Source: Microbacterium sp. MF43
GTDB taxonomy: Bacteria; Actinomycetota; Actinomycetes; Actinomycetales; Microbacteriaceae
Assembly: GCF_012847295.1 (NCBI RefSeq)
Contig: NZ_JABBDY010000003.1
Coordinates: 682,001 to 746,000 of the forward strand
Length of the DNA: 64,000 nt
Direction: 5' to 3'
The notes under the pieces were generated by a model. That model saw nothing but the letters and a program-made list of their open reading frames with translations. It had not been told where the DNA came from and ran no database searches. The position numbers were made by a program, and so were the translations under genes. Below, piece by piece: positions 49,001 through 61,000 of the stretch (positions are counted from its first letter, which is position 1; each line of letters starts with the position of its first letter).

Positions 49001-52000
49001 GGATGCCCGTGTCATCGGCGACGTCGGCGGCGGCAGCCCCGGGCGTGCCGCCGTCGTCGCCGACGAAGAGGGCGACGTTCGTCGCCGCGATCCGCAGCAC
49101 CTTGACGTCGTCGGCGGTGCCGGCGCGGCGGTCGGGGCCGGCGCCCTGCACCTGTTCGAAGGCGAAGGTGCCCGAGATCGTCTGGGCGAAGACCGAGATC
49201 TCTCCGGTGATCTCGACGCGCACGAAGCGTCCGGCCGGCAGATCCAGCGCGATCGACCCGACCGTGGTCTTGACCGCCGTGGGTGCCGTGTTGATCTGCA
49301 GCTGGATGGCCAGGTCGGGCCCGAGCGTGAAGGGGACGGCTCCGAGGCCCACGAGGCTGACGCTGGCGGTGATGTCGACGGCCATGCCCGCCGAGGTGAG
49401 CAGGAAGGCACCGTGGCCGTTGGTGAGGCGCAGTCCCACGTCGTCGGCATCGCCCGCGCCCTTCGGGTCGCCGAGGAACAGGCGCACGTTCTCCGCCGAC
49501 ACCGAGATGACCCGCGCCGTTCCCGCACCCGCCTGGGCGAAGGTGAAGTCACCGCGCAGCTGCTGACCGGCGATGTCGAGGACCAGCCCCGTGACGCCGA
49601 GCGAGAAGGTCGACGTCGCGGTGTTGACGGTGAGCACCATCGCCGCCGAGGCGGTGACGCCCGGGACGGTGAGCGACACCGTGCCCGAGACCGTTCCTGA
49701 CATCCCCGCGGCGGCCAGGGTGAACTCGCCGGATCCGCCCGTGAGCGTCAGGATGTCGGAGCCGCCGTCGCCGATCCGCAGCGACACGTTCGCGAGCAGG
49801 ATCTTGGTCGTCGCCCCCGAACGCTGGAACGCGAAGTCGCCCGAGAGCGACTGCCCGGCGATCGCGAGCGTCACGCCGGTGCCCGAGACACGGATGCCGA
49901 GGCTGCCCTCCAGGTCGAGGGAGACGCTCCGTCCGCCGACGCTGACGGACTCGGTGATGCGGCTCGCCGACTGGTTCATCGACACGGCGAACGAGCCGGC
50001 GATCGTCACTCCGTCGGGGAGGAGTGCGCCGAGATCGAGGGTGCCGGCGATCTGCATCGCCATCCCGGCGGAGGTCAGCACGATGAGGCCGTCCACGCCG
50101 GTGAGGATGGGGTCGTCGTCGCCGAGTTTCACCGCGCCGCCCGAGACGGCGACGACCGTGCGGGTCGCGCCCGTCGATGTCGTCGCCTGCTGGAACAGGA
50201 GCGAGGCGGTGAGGGTCACGTCGCCGATGACGATCGCGATGCCCTCGCCGGCGAGCCGCAAGTAGGGACCGGCTTCGAGCCGGGTGGTGCCGTCGGCGAG
50301 CACGACCGCCTGCGTCGAGCGGTTGAGCTCGAAGCGCAGTGCGGTCGCCGCGACCGTCACGCCGCCGCCGAGGGAGAGCGTCGCGCCGTCGATCGACAGG
50401 ACGCCGGCCAGCCCGGCGGGTCCGATCTGCAGAGCGCCCGAGAGTCCGATCTCGCCGATCGGGCCGCCGAAGTCCGCGGTCGCAGCCACGGCGACCTCGA
50501 CGATGCGGACCCCGCCGACGCTGCGCTGCGAGAAGGCGACCTCGCCGTCGGTCAGCTCGAAGCCGCCGATGGTGATCGTGATGTTCTCGCCGGTGACCGC
50601 GAGCGAGGAGTTCGCGGGGTCGGTGGTGTCGAGGGTGACGGAGAAGTCCCCGTCGACGAGCACGCCCGGCAGTGTCAGCGTGACGGTGCCGGCGATCGTG
50701 CCCTCGACGCCGGTCCCGCTCAGCGTGAACGATCCCGTGCCGCCGGTGAGCGCGACGAATTCCGTCGTGCCGTCTCCGAACGCGGCGCGGGCGCTCGTCA
50801 CGGTGATCTCGGTGGTGGCGGTCGTGCCGGCGCCCGACTGCGTGAATGTGAAGTCGCCCGACAGCCGCTGGCCCGCCACGACGATGGCGACCGCGGTGCC
50901 CTCGACCCGCAGGTACGGCCCGGCGGGCAGATCGAGCACGATGGTGGTGCCGTCGAGCTCGAGGGTCTCGTCGATGTCCGGTCCGGAGTTGACCGCGACG
51001 GTGAAGGTGCCGCTGAACTGCACCACGTCGCCGGGAACGACGAACCGCACTGTTCCGCCGACGCGGCCGGCGATGCCGTCGGCGGTCATGACGAAGACGG
51101 CCGAACCGTCCGTGAGACGCACTCCCGCGGTGGCGGTTCCGAGCGACAGGGTCAGCGCGGAGGCGAGGATCACGGTGGTCGACGGCGCCGGGGTGCCCGC
51201 GGGGGCGCCCGGCGCGACGGGCCCGCGCACCTGCGAGAAGACGAACACGCCGTTGAGCGTCTGCTCGCCGATCTTCAGTTGCGCAGGGGTTGCGAGGGAT
51301 CCGACCTGCACGCGCACCGAGCTCGGCGGAAGGACGACGCCCTGAACGGTGCGGGCGGTGGTCGCGGTGTTGAGCTGCAGCACGACGGTGCCGTCGAGAT
51401 CGAAGGCGGTGCCGGCGTTGAGTGTCAGGGTGGCGGTGAGCACCGCCGCGAGACCGGCGGCCGTGAGTTCGAGCTCACCGGTCGCGATGGTGGCGACGGA
51501 CACGCCGTTGCCGAGGTCGAGCGTCAGCGGTGCGCCGCCGTCGCGCGCGGCAGAGCCGAACTTGATGCGAAGGCCGCCCCCGGCGAGGGTCTCGATCGCG
51601 AGCGTTCCGGTCAGCTCCTGTCCGGCGACGCCGAGCGCCAGGTCGCCGATCACCAGGATGTGCGGCGCTCCGGCGGCGCCTTCGGCGACGGTGACGGCGT
51701 CGTCACCTGCGCCCAGCACCTGCTCGGTGGTGGTCTCGTTGTAGGAGATCCATGCCGTGCCGCCGAGCGTGACGCCCGGGATGCCGACGAGCTCGACCGT
51801 GCCGGAGATCGCCACGACGCGGCTTCCCGCCGTGCCCTTTGCGAAGCCGGTGACGTTCGTGAGGAACAGGCCGACCGCGAACGGGTTCCGGGCGTCGCCG
51901 TCGACGAAGCCGGGTCCCTGGCCGACGAAGACCGTGAGACCGGAGACCGAGATCTCGGCGCCGCTGAATTCGAGGGAGCCGATGATCTCGACGAAGTCCC

Positions 52001-55000
52001 CGAGCTTGATCGAGCCCGACACGGTGAGCGCGATGAACGGGCTGCTTCCCGCGACCTCGTCGGCGGCGAAGGTCAGCGGGACGCTGATGCCGCCCACGAC
52101 GATGGTCTGGTCGATGGCGTCGGGAGTCCCGTTGTAGCGGACCGCGACGGTGGCGTCGGCGTCGAGGCCGCCGCCGGCCACCGCGACCGCGCCGGAGAAC
52201 GTGCCCACGATGCCGTTCGCGGTGAGCAGGAACGCGCCGACCCCGTCGGTGATGCCGACCGCCGAGCTCTCGCCCTCCGGGGTGAGTGAGACGGTGACGT
52301 CGCTGAAGGCGATCGTGGTCACACCGCTGGCGACGACGCGGCTGAGCAGGAAGTTGCCCGAGAAGGAGGGGCCGCCCGTCACGCCGAGCACGCCGCCGGT
52401 GATCGCCACATGCAGGAACGGACCGGCCGGCACGTCGATGCCGAGGTCGGTGCGGCGCACCGCCGCGGTCGTGGTGTTGATCGCCAGTTCGACGTCGCCG
52501 CCGAGGGTGAGTCCCGGCAGGGTGAAGACGCCGGTCGTGCTGCCCGAGAAGCTCGCCGCGATGCCGGCGCTGGTGACCAGCAGCGCGCCGGCCCAGTGGT
52601 GGGTCGCCGTGACGTTCACGAACGTGCCGAGCTGGAGCGTGAGGTCGGTGACCGCGATCGCGACCTCGCCGGCCGGCGTGCGGCTGATGAGCACGCGCGC
52701 GGCGCCGAGCGACTGGCCTGCCACGGTGAGCTGTGCTCCGGTGACCTCGACCTTGAGTCCCGGTGCGAGCGACACCTCCGTGGTCTCGCCCTCGTCGAGC
52801 ACGACGGTCGCCGTGCCCGAGTTGACCTGCACCGCGACGTCGCCGGTGATGGCGAGCCCAGGCACGGTCACGGCGAGTGCGGCCGACACCGAACCGGCCA
52901 TGCCGGTGGGCGTGAGCCGGAACGAGCCGGTGATGGCGGTCACGCTGACGAGCGGCGAGGTGGGCGTGCCGAAGCGGATGACGCCGTTCGCGATCGTGAG
53001 CGTCAGCTCGGAGGTGCTCTTGACGATGACCACGTCGCCCGCGATGGTCTGTCCCGCCACGCCGATCTGCACCCCGGTTCCGGCGATGCGGAGGTAGCCG
53101 CCGCTTCCGCCTGCCGGCACATCGACCGTCACCGTGCCGGTGCCGACGCGGACGGTCTCGTTCACGCGGGCGGCGGTCGTGTTCACCTCGAGCACGAGCG
53201 TGCCGCCGAGAGTGACGCCGGGCACGCCCGAGAGTGCGACGGTGCCCGAGATGCGGCCCGCCAGCCCGCCGGTGCTCGGCAGCACGAAGACGGCCTCGCC
53301 GCCGGTGAGCGACAGCCGCGCGGTTCCGGCTGCGATCGCGACCTCCACGTTCGCCAGCGCGATGCGGGTGAGCGTCGAGTCATCGGAGCCGCCCGCGACG
53401 CCGTCGGCGCCGTACGAGGTGGCCCGCTCGAACGCGACGTCGGCGCGGATCTGCTGGCTGAGCACGGTGAGCACGATGCCGGTCCCGGCGACCCGGACGA
53501 ACGGCCCGGCGGCGACGTCGAGCGAGACCGTCCCGCCGCCCACCGCGAGCGTCTCGGTCACGCGGTCTCCGGTCGTGTTGACCTCGAGTTCGAACGCCCC
53601 GCTGAGCGAGAAGGCCGATCCGCCGGCGACGGCGATCTGCACCGCGAGCGATCCCGCCACTCCGGCCTCGGTGATGACGAGGAGGCCCGTGCCGTGCGAC
53701 GCCGTGAGCGGACCGAGGGTCAGCGCGACGTCGGAGAGACCGACGCGCGTGACGGTGGCCCCGGCGGCCGTGGTGACCTGCTCGAAGGTCGCGTCGCCGG
53801 TCAGGCTCTGGCCGAACACGGTGATGACGAGGTTCTCGCCGCCGACGCGCACGAGCCCGGCCGGGAGCGGGTCGGTCCATCCTGCGACGGTCTGCGCGGC
53901 GCCCGTGGTGTTGAAGGCGATGGTCACGGTGCCGCTCACCGAGATGTCGGACACCTCGAAGGTCACGCCGACGGTGATGGCGCCGAAGGTGCCGGTGGGC
54001 GCCAGGACGATCGTCGCGGTCGATCCGGTGCCGCTCGCAGGCTGCTCGAGCGTCACGAGCGGCGTCGAGCCGCCGAGGACGAGCCGCGTGTTGCGCAGGA
54101 CGAGGGTGAGCGCGCCGGCGCTGTCGGTCACGTCGAGGTCGGTGGTGAGCGACTGGCCGCCGATCGTCAGGACGATCCCGGTGCCGGCGAGGCGGAAGTA
54201 GCCGTTCACGCCGCCCGGCGGCAGCTGCAGGGTCACCGTTTCGCCGTCGACCTGGAACTCCTCGTCGACGGCCCCCACGGCGGTGGAGAACTCCACGGCG
54301 AGCCCGCCCGAGAAGACCACGCCCGGCACGTCGAGGGCGAGCGTGCCGCTGATGCGCCCGGCGAACGCCGAACCGCCGGCGGCCGAGGTGAGCAGGATGA
54401 GTGCGGTGCCGCCGGTGAGCGCGAGCGCTCCCCCGCCGAGGCTCAGCTCGACGTCGGTCGCCGCGATGCGCAGGACGGTCTTCGAGGCATCCGGAATCCC
54501 CGCCTCGGTGAGCGGGGTGACCCGCTCGATCGCGACGTTCGCGCGCAGGGTCTGCTCGAGCACGACGAGCTCGAGCCCGGTGCCCTCGAAGCGCAGGTAC
54601 GGCCCGGCCGCGACATCGAGCGTCTGCGCGGTGGTGCCGACGGTGACGGATGCCTGCACTCGCGTCGCCGTGGTGTTGAGGGTCAGCGCGAGCGCGCCGT
54701 TCAGCTGCGCATCGGCACCCAGGCGTACCGTGACGTTGCCCGTGATGCGGCCGGCGAGACCGGTCGCCGTGACGACCAGGATGCCCGAGCCGCCGGTGAG
54801 CCGCACGCCGAGGTCGTCGGTCAGGTCGCCTTCGGTGCCGCCGTCGTCGCCGAAGAAGAACGCGACGTCCGCGAGGCCGACGATCGTGGTCGTCGCGCCG
54901 CCCGACGTGAGCCGCTCGACGGCGATGTCGGCGCGGATGCTCTGGCCGAGCACGTCGAGGTCGAGACCGGAGAGCGAAGCGCGCAGGTACGGCCCGGCGG

Positions 55001-58000
55001 GGAGCGTCGTCGCATCGACCGTCACGGCGGCGGGCGCCGTGTTGATCTCGACGGCGGCCAGCACCTCGTCGACGCCGAGCGCCGCGATCGTGACGGTGGC
55101 GCTCAGCGCGCCGGCGACGCCGTCGGCGCGGACCACCAGGTCGCCCGTGATCTCGCCGAACTGGACGGCGTCGCCGAAGGCGAGCTCGCCGTCGTCGACC
55201 GACAGCGTGAGGTCGCCGCCGCTGCGGTCGAACCCGAAGGTGCCGCTGAGCGACTGGCCCCCGAAGGCGAGCGTCGCGTCCGTCACGGTGAACTGCGTGA
55301 CCGGGCCCCCGTCGGCGAAGTCCACCACGACACCGGGCTCGGTGCTCCCCGGGATCTCGATCGTCGTCGACCACGCGAGGCTCGTGTCGTTGACCCGCAC
55401 GCTCGTCGTGCCGCTGATGGTGACGCCCGGAACCCCGACGAGGCTCACGGCGCCGGTCGCGACGAGGGCGTGACCCGCCTCGGTCTCGATGAGTCCGATC
55501 GTGGCGTCGGACAGCAGCACGCCCATCGCGAGCGGGTTGAGCGCGCCCGACTCGAGGAACGCCGGGCCCCGCCCGAGGAAGATCGTGAGCCCGGTGGCGG
55601 CGACGACCCGCACGACGCGCCCGTCGATGACGGTGTCGCTGAAGGTCAGGTTGCCTTCGATCGTGACGAAGTCGCCGATCGTGAGGGTGAGGTTCGACAC
55701 CGACAGGCGGAAGATCGTGCCGCCGGGCGCCGGGGCGCTGAGCTTGAAGACGAGGCTCTTGCCTCCGACGAGCACTGACGTGTCGATCGCGGCGGGCGTC
55801 GTGTTGACCTCGAGGAGCACGCTGCCCTCGGCCGAGACGGTGCCGCCGCCCAGCGACGCCGAGCCCGAGAGGAAGCCCGCCACGCCGGTCGAGCGGATGA
55901 GGAACGCGCCCTCGCCGTCGAAGAGCGACGGGTCGGCATCGGAGGTGCTCAGGTAGACGTCGACACCGGTCATCGCGACGACGATCTCGGCCGCGCCGGT
56001 CGCATCGACCGAGCGAGTGAAGGCGAACGAGCCCTCGAGTCGGCCGCCGGCGATCTGCGCCGTGAGGTCGTCGACCTGCACCCGCAGGTACGGACCGGCC
56101 GGCAGCGCGGTGGCGTTCACCGTGACGGCGCTGGGCGTCGTGTTGATGAGGAGCGCGACGTCGGTGGTGATCGACACGAGATCGGGAACGGCGAGGGCGG
56201 CGCTCGCAGTGACGCTGCCCGCGACCCCGGTCGGACCGAGGAGGAACGAGCCGGTGACGCCGGTGACGTCGACGTACGGCGTCGCGACGGGGCCGAAGGT
56301 CACGCGACCGGCCGAGACGTCGAGGCGGTAGCTCGCGACGCCCGATACGACCGTGCGGGCGAACCAGATGGTGCCGCTGATCGCGACGCCCGCGACGGCG
56401 ACGGTGAGGCTCGTGGCGCCGATGCGGAAGCTGTGGGCGGCGAGGGAGTCGTGGGCCGAGGCATCCGTGTTGATCTCGACCGTGAGTGACGCGGCGGTCA
56501 GCGTCACTCCGGGGATCGCGAGCGTCGGCGCGCCGCTGAAGCTGCCCCAGACGCCGGTCGCCCCGACGGTGAGCGAGGCAGTGATGCCCGTGACCGTGAC
56601 GACGCCGTCGCCGAAGCGCAGCGAGCCGCCCGCGATCGCGATCGTCACCGTGCCGGCATTCTTCTCGATGGTGAACGTGCCGGTGAGGCGCTGGCCCGCG
56701 ACGGTGAGCACGACGTCGGTCCCGGTCAGCTGCAGGTAGCTCCCGTCGCCGGTCGGCAGCACCAGTGCGATGTCGGCGGTGCCGACGCGCACGGTGCTGT
56801 CGACCGACTCCCCGGTCGTGTTCAGGCGCACCGCCAGCGCGCCGGTGAAGGAGATCTGCGGCAGGGCGACGGTGATGGTGCCGGCGAGCGAGGCCGCGAT
56901 GCCGGTGGACGTCACCACCAGCGCTCCGGTCGCGCCGCTCACCGAGAACACCGTGGTCGTTCCCGCGGCGAACACGAGGGAGCCCTGGGCGATGCCGGCG
57001 CGGAGGATCGTCGCGCCGTCGGCGTCGACGCCGCGCTCGAAGACGACGTCGCCGGTGAGCGCCTGGCCTCCGACGGTGATGGTCGTGCCGACCGCCTCGA
57101 CCCGCAGATAGGGGCCGGCGGGCAGGTCGCCGACGGCCGCGCTGCCGGTGTTGACCGCCAGCCCGACGGTCGTGGCGAAGGTGAAGCCCGGCACGGCGGT
57201 CGAGAGCCCTGCGCTCAGGCGGCCCGCGAGGCCTGCGGAGGTGATCGTGAGCGAGCCGGTGAGGGCGCTGACCGCGAGGAGGGATGTCGCCCCCGATGTG
57301 ATGCTGAACGATCCGCCATCGACCGTGATCACCGTGCGGCTCACACCGCCGGTGGTGGTGCGCGCGACCTCGAAGGAGGTGAACACGATGGTCTGGCCGG
57401 CGAGGGTGAGGCTGACGGTGGACCCGGTCACGGTGACGTGCTCGTCGCCCGCCACGGTGCTCAGGTCGAGCGTCAGGGCGCCGGTGAAGCCGAGTCCGGG
57501 CACCGTGATGCGCAGGGTGCCGTCGAGCTCTGCGGTGAGCTCGCCGGCGTCCATCGTCAGGTCGCCGCCGCCCGTGAAGCGGGCAACCGTCGCGGTGCCG
57601 TCACCGAAGGCGAGGTCGAGGTTCGACACCTCCACCGTGTAGCCGGTCGACGTGCTGGTGAAGACGAGGTCGGCCGTCATCGACTGGCCCAGGATGACGA
57701 GGGTCAGGCCGGTGCCTTCGAATGAGCCTTCCTCGCCCGCCGCGAAGGCGATGACGACGTCCCCCGAGCCGTCCGCCAGCGCGACGGTCTCGTCGACGGG
57801 GCCGGTGAAGCCGTTGACGCGGACGCGCAGCGTGCCGCCCAGGCTCACCCCGTCCCAGCCGTCGAGCGAGACGGTGCCGGTCGCGTCGAGGGCGACGCGG
57901 GTGCCCCCGGCATCCGCCTCGAGGTACAGGCCGACCACGGCGCCCGAGACCGCCATCCCGTCGCCGAGGTCGAGGCTGAGGCCGCGCGCGGCGACGGCCA

Positions 58001-61000
58001 CGGCCGTGGTTCCGGCGCCCGTGTCGACGTCGAGCCGTCCGGCGAGCGTCGCCGTCAGGAGGCCCGTTGCGACGACCGTGACGGCGAGCGATCCGGTCAC
58101 GCCGGTGCCGCCGAGCACGAGGGTGCCGGATCCGCCCGAGAGCACCGCGCTCTGCTCGCTGCCCGCGGTGAGGGTGGCGGTCAGGTCGGTGACCGTCAGC
58201 GTGGTGATGCCGGCGGCCCGCGTGATGCGGACCGAGCCGGTGAGGGCGGTGCCCGCGATGACGAGGGCGAGGTCGGCGGCGAGCACGAGGCCGGCCGAGC
58301 CGCTGTAGGTGAGCTCGCCACTGGTCAGGGTGAGACCGGCCTGCGTCGTGGTGACCGTGCCGCCGGTGAGGCTGAACTCGACGTCGCCGGTGTCGTCGCG
58401 CGAGATGAGCGTGAGTGCACCGCCGGTGATCTCGACCTCGCCGCCGATGCTCGCCGACACGCCTGTCGCGGTCACGGTGAGGTCGGCCCCGCTCTGACTC
58501 AGCGTGGCGGCCGCGACTTCGAGCACCGCGATCTCGCCGCCCCCCGACGAGATCGCGATGCCGAAGCTGTCGGCGGACCCGAGCGGCTCGACCTGGATCA
58601 GGAGCGATCCGGCGTCGAGCGACGCGGCGCCCGAGAGCGTGTAGGTGGCTGAGATCGCCGCCGTTGCGGTGATGCGCAGCGACCCCACCGAGAGGTCGAG
58701 CGCGAGCCCGCCGCTGAGGGTGGCCGAGCCGGTGTACGGCGCAGTGGCCGAGAGCGTGGCGATCGTGAGCGTGAGGTCGGTGAGCGTGAACGCGTCGCCG
58801 AGGTCCAGGTCGCCGAGGTCCTGCGTGTAGTTCTGGTTCGACAGGTACGACTGCAGCTGCTGCACGAGCAGTCCGAGCAGTCCGGCGAGCGGCGAGCCGG
58901 CGACGTAGTCGGAGAAGTGCGGCAGCACGGCCGTGACCGTGCCGGTCCGCGGGTCGAACGTGGTGGTCATCGCCTGCAGCGCGCCGTCGGGTGCGACGTA
59001 CCAGATGCGCGACCCGGAGCCCGCGGCGCCGACGGCGATGGCGAGGGTCGGGTCGACGAGGAACGTCGTGATCTCGGCACCGGTGCGGGCGTCGAAGGCG
59101 TGCAGCTCGAAGACCGACGAGGTCGTGACCAGTCCGCGCACGAGGCCGGAGCGTGCCGACATGACGACCCACGCGTCGGCGGGGAGGGCGCCGGCGGCGA
59201 AGGTGAGCGTCGCGTTCCCGAAGGTGAGCGAGCCGCCCGTGCGGGCGGAGACCAGAACCGCTCCGGCAGGCGGCGTGATCGCCGGCGTCTGCGCGGGGTT
59301 CGAGATGGTCAGGGTCGAGAGAGGGTCGTGCAGGGTGATCGTCGCGTCGAGGTCGACGTCGGCGGTCGCGGTGGCTGTTCCGGCTGCCGGAGGACCGCGG
59401 CCCGCCTGCACGAGCACGTCGTCACCGGCGAAGACCGGGTCGTTCACGTCGACGAAGGCGGTGCGATGCACGAGCGGCAGCACGTAGGCGTCGGATGCCG
59501 TCGTGTCGAGGCCCCGTCCGCCCGCCGATCCCGAACCGGTCGACACCGCCGAGAGCACCACGGTTCCGGCTGCCCGCAGCGGGTCGATGCCGTCCGCGAG
59601 GCCGCTCCCGAGCGTGGTCGTGACGTCGGCGAGCACGACCGCGGCGGCCGCACCGTAGACCGAGACGGCCTTGACGGCGAGGGCTCCGGCGGCTGCGGCG
59701 GGGCCGGCTGCTCCGCCCAGCCCGGCGAGCAGGCGGACGGGCGCGGCGAGGCTCGAGAGCCGCGCGCTGCCGAGAGCGACCGTCGCGCTCGTATCGGAGC
59801 GACCGGTCGAGACGAGGGCGACGGCACCGCCCGCGGTCGCGGCGCGGTCAAGCAGCACGCGCACGTCGTGCACGCCGAGCACGAGCGCTACGCCGGTGCC
59901 GGTCGCCCGCGCGGCGGCGGTCTGCGTCGCGCGGATGTCGAGGTCGCCCGAGAGCGCGAGCGCTCCCCCCGCCCTGGCTGTGGCAGACGTGTCGGCGGCC
60001 GACGAGACGAGCGACCAGCCGGACCCGCCGTCGGCGGCCGCACGGTGGTCGGTGGTCGCGCGGACCGCGACGTCATCGGCGCCGGTGAGCGACGCGTTGC
60101 GGGCGAGCGTGCTGCCGGCGACATCGCGCACGAGGAGCGCGGCGACTCCGCCGTGCGCTCCGGTCGTGGTGGCCGAGGCGTCCACGACCGAGTCGGACCG
60201 GATCGTGACGTCGGCGCCGCCGACCGAGATCCGGCTGTCCGCGCCGAAGATCGCGGCGGTCTCGAGGAAGGCGCGACCCACGGCGACCGAGCCGGAGCCG
60301 GGTGCGGTGCCGAGTGCGAGGCTCGTGAGCTCTCCCGCGCCGCCCGATCCGCCGCGCACGCCGGCCGCGGTGACGCGGATGCTGCCGGACGCCGAAGCGA
60401 CCACGAGCACGTCGGCGGCGTCGATCTGCTGGCGCCCTTCGACGACGGCGCGCGTGAGGCGGGCGAGGTCGACCTCGGCCAGCCCGGCGCCGCTCTGGTT
60501 CGTGGCGACGGCGGATCCCGAGGCGGCGTTGCGCGCCTCGATGCGCAGTGCGCCGGGCGTCGTGATCGACGTCTCGCCGCCCACGCGCGTGATCGCCGTC
60601 GAGGATCCCTTGACGATCGCCGACGCGCCCGCGGCGACGAGGTCGGCGAGGGAGTCGCTGCGCAGCGTGACGTCGCCGCTCGCGAAGATGGCAGAGTCCA
60701 CCACCGTGACGGAGGCGACCGACGTGCCGCGCGCCTTGTGCGCGCTGGCCGCGTCGGCGGTCAGGGTCACGTCGCCGGCGTGGATCGTCGCGCCGGTGAC
60801 GGAGACGGATGCCGCGGCATCCGACTTCGCACTGCTCACGTCGCTGGCCGCCAGCGTGACCGCTCCGTCGCTCTCGGTGCCGCGCGTGTCGATGATCGCG
60901 CCGGTCTCGAGGGTGACGGTGCGCCCCTCGACCGTGAGGTTCGCGCCCGGCAAGGCGATCGAGCCCGTGAGCGAGACCGAGCCGGTGCTCTCGACGAGGG

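Noticed and set aside
26016-49700. A 7,894-residue open frame on the plus strand inside the giant gene
   Set aside because: It is the codon-aligned antisense of the real gene, open only because TTA, CTA and TCA are avoided. Its translation is Arg/Glu/Val/His-rich with no domain, signal or ribosome binding site.
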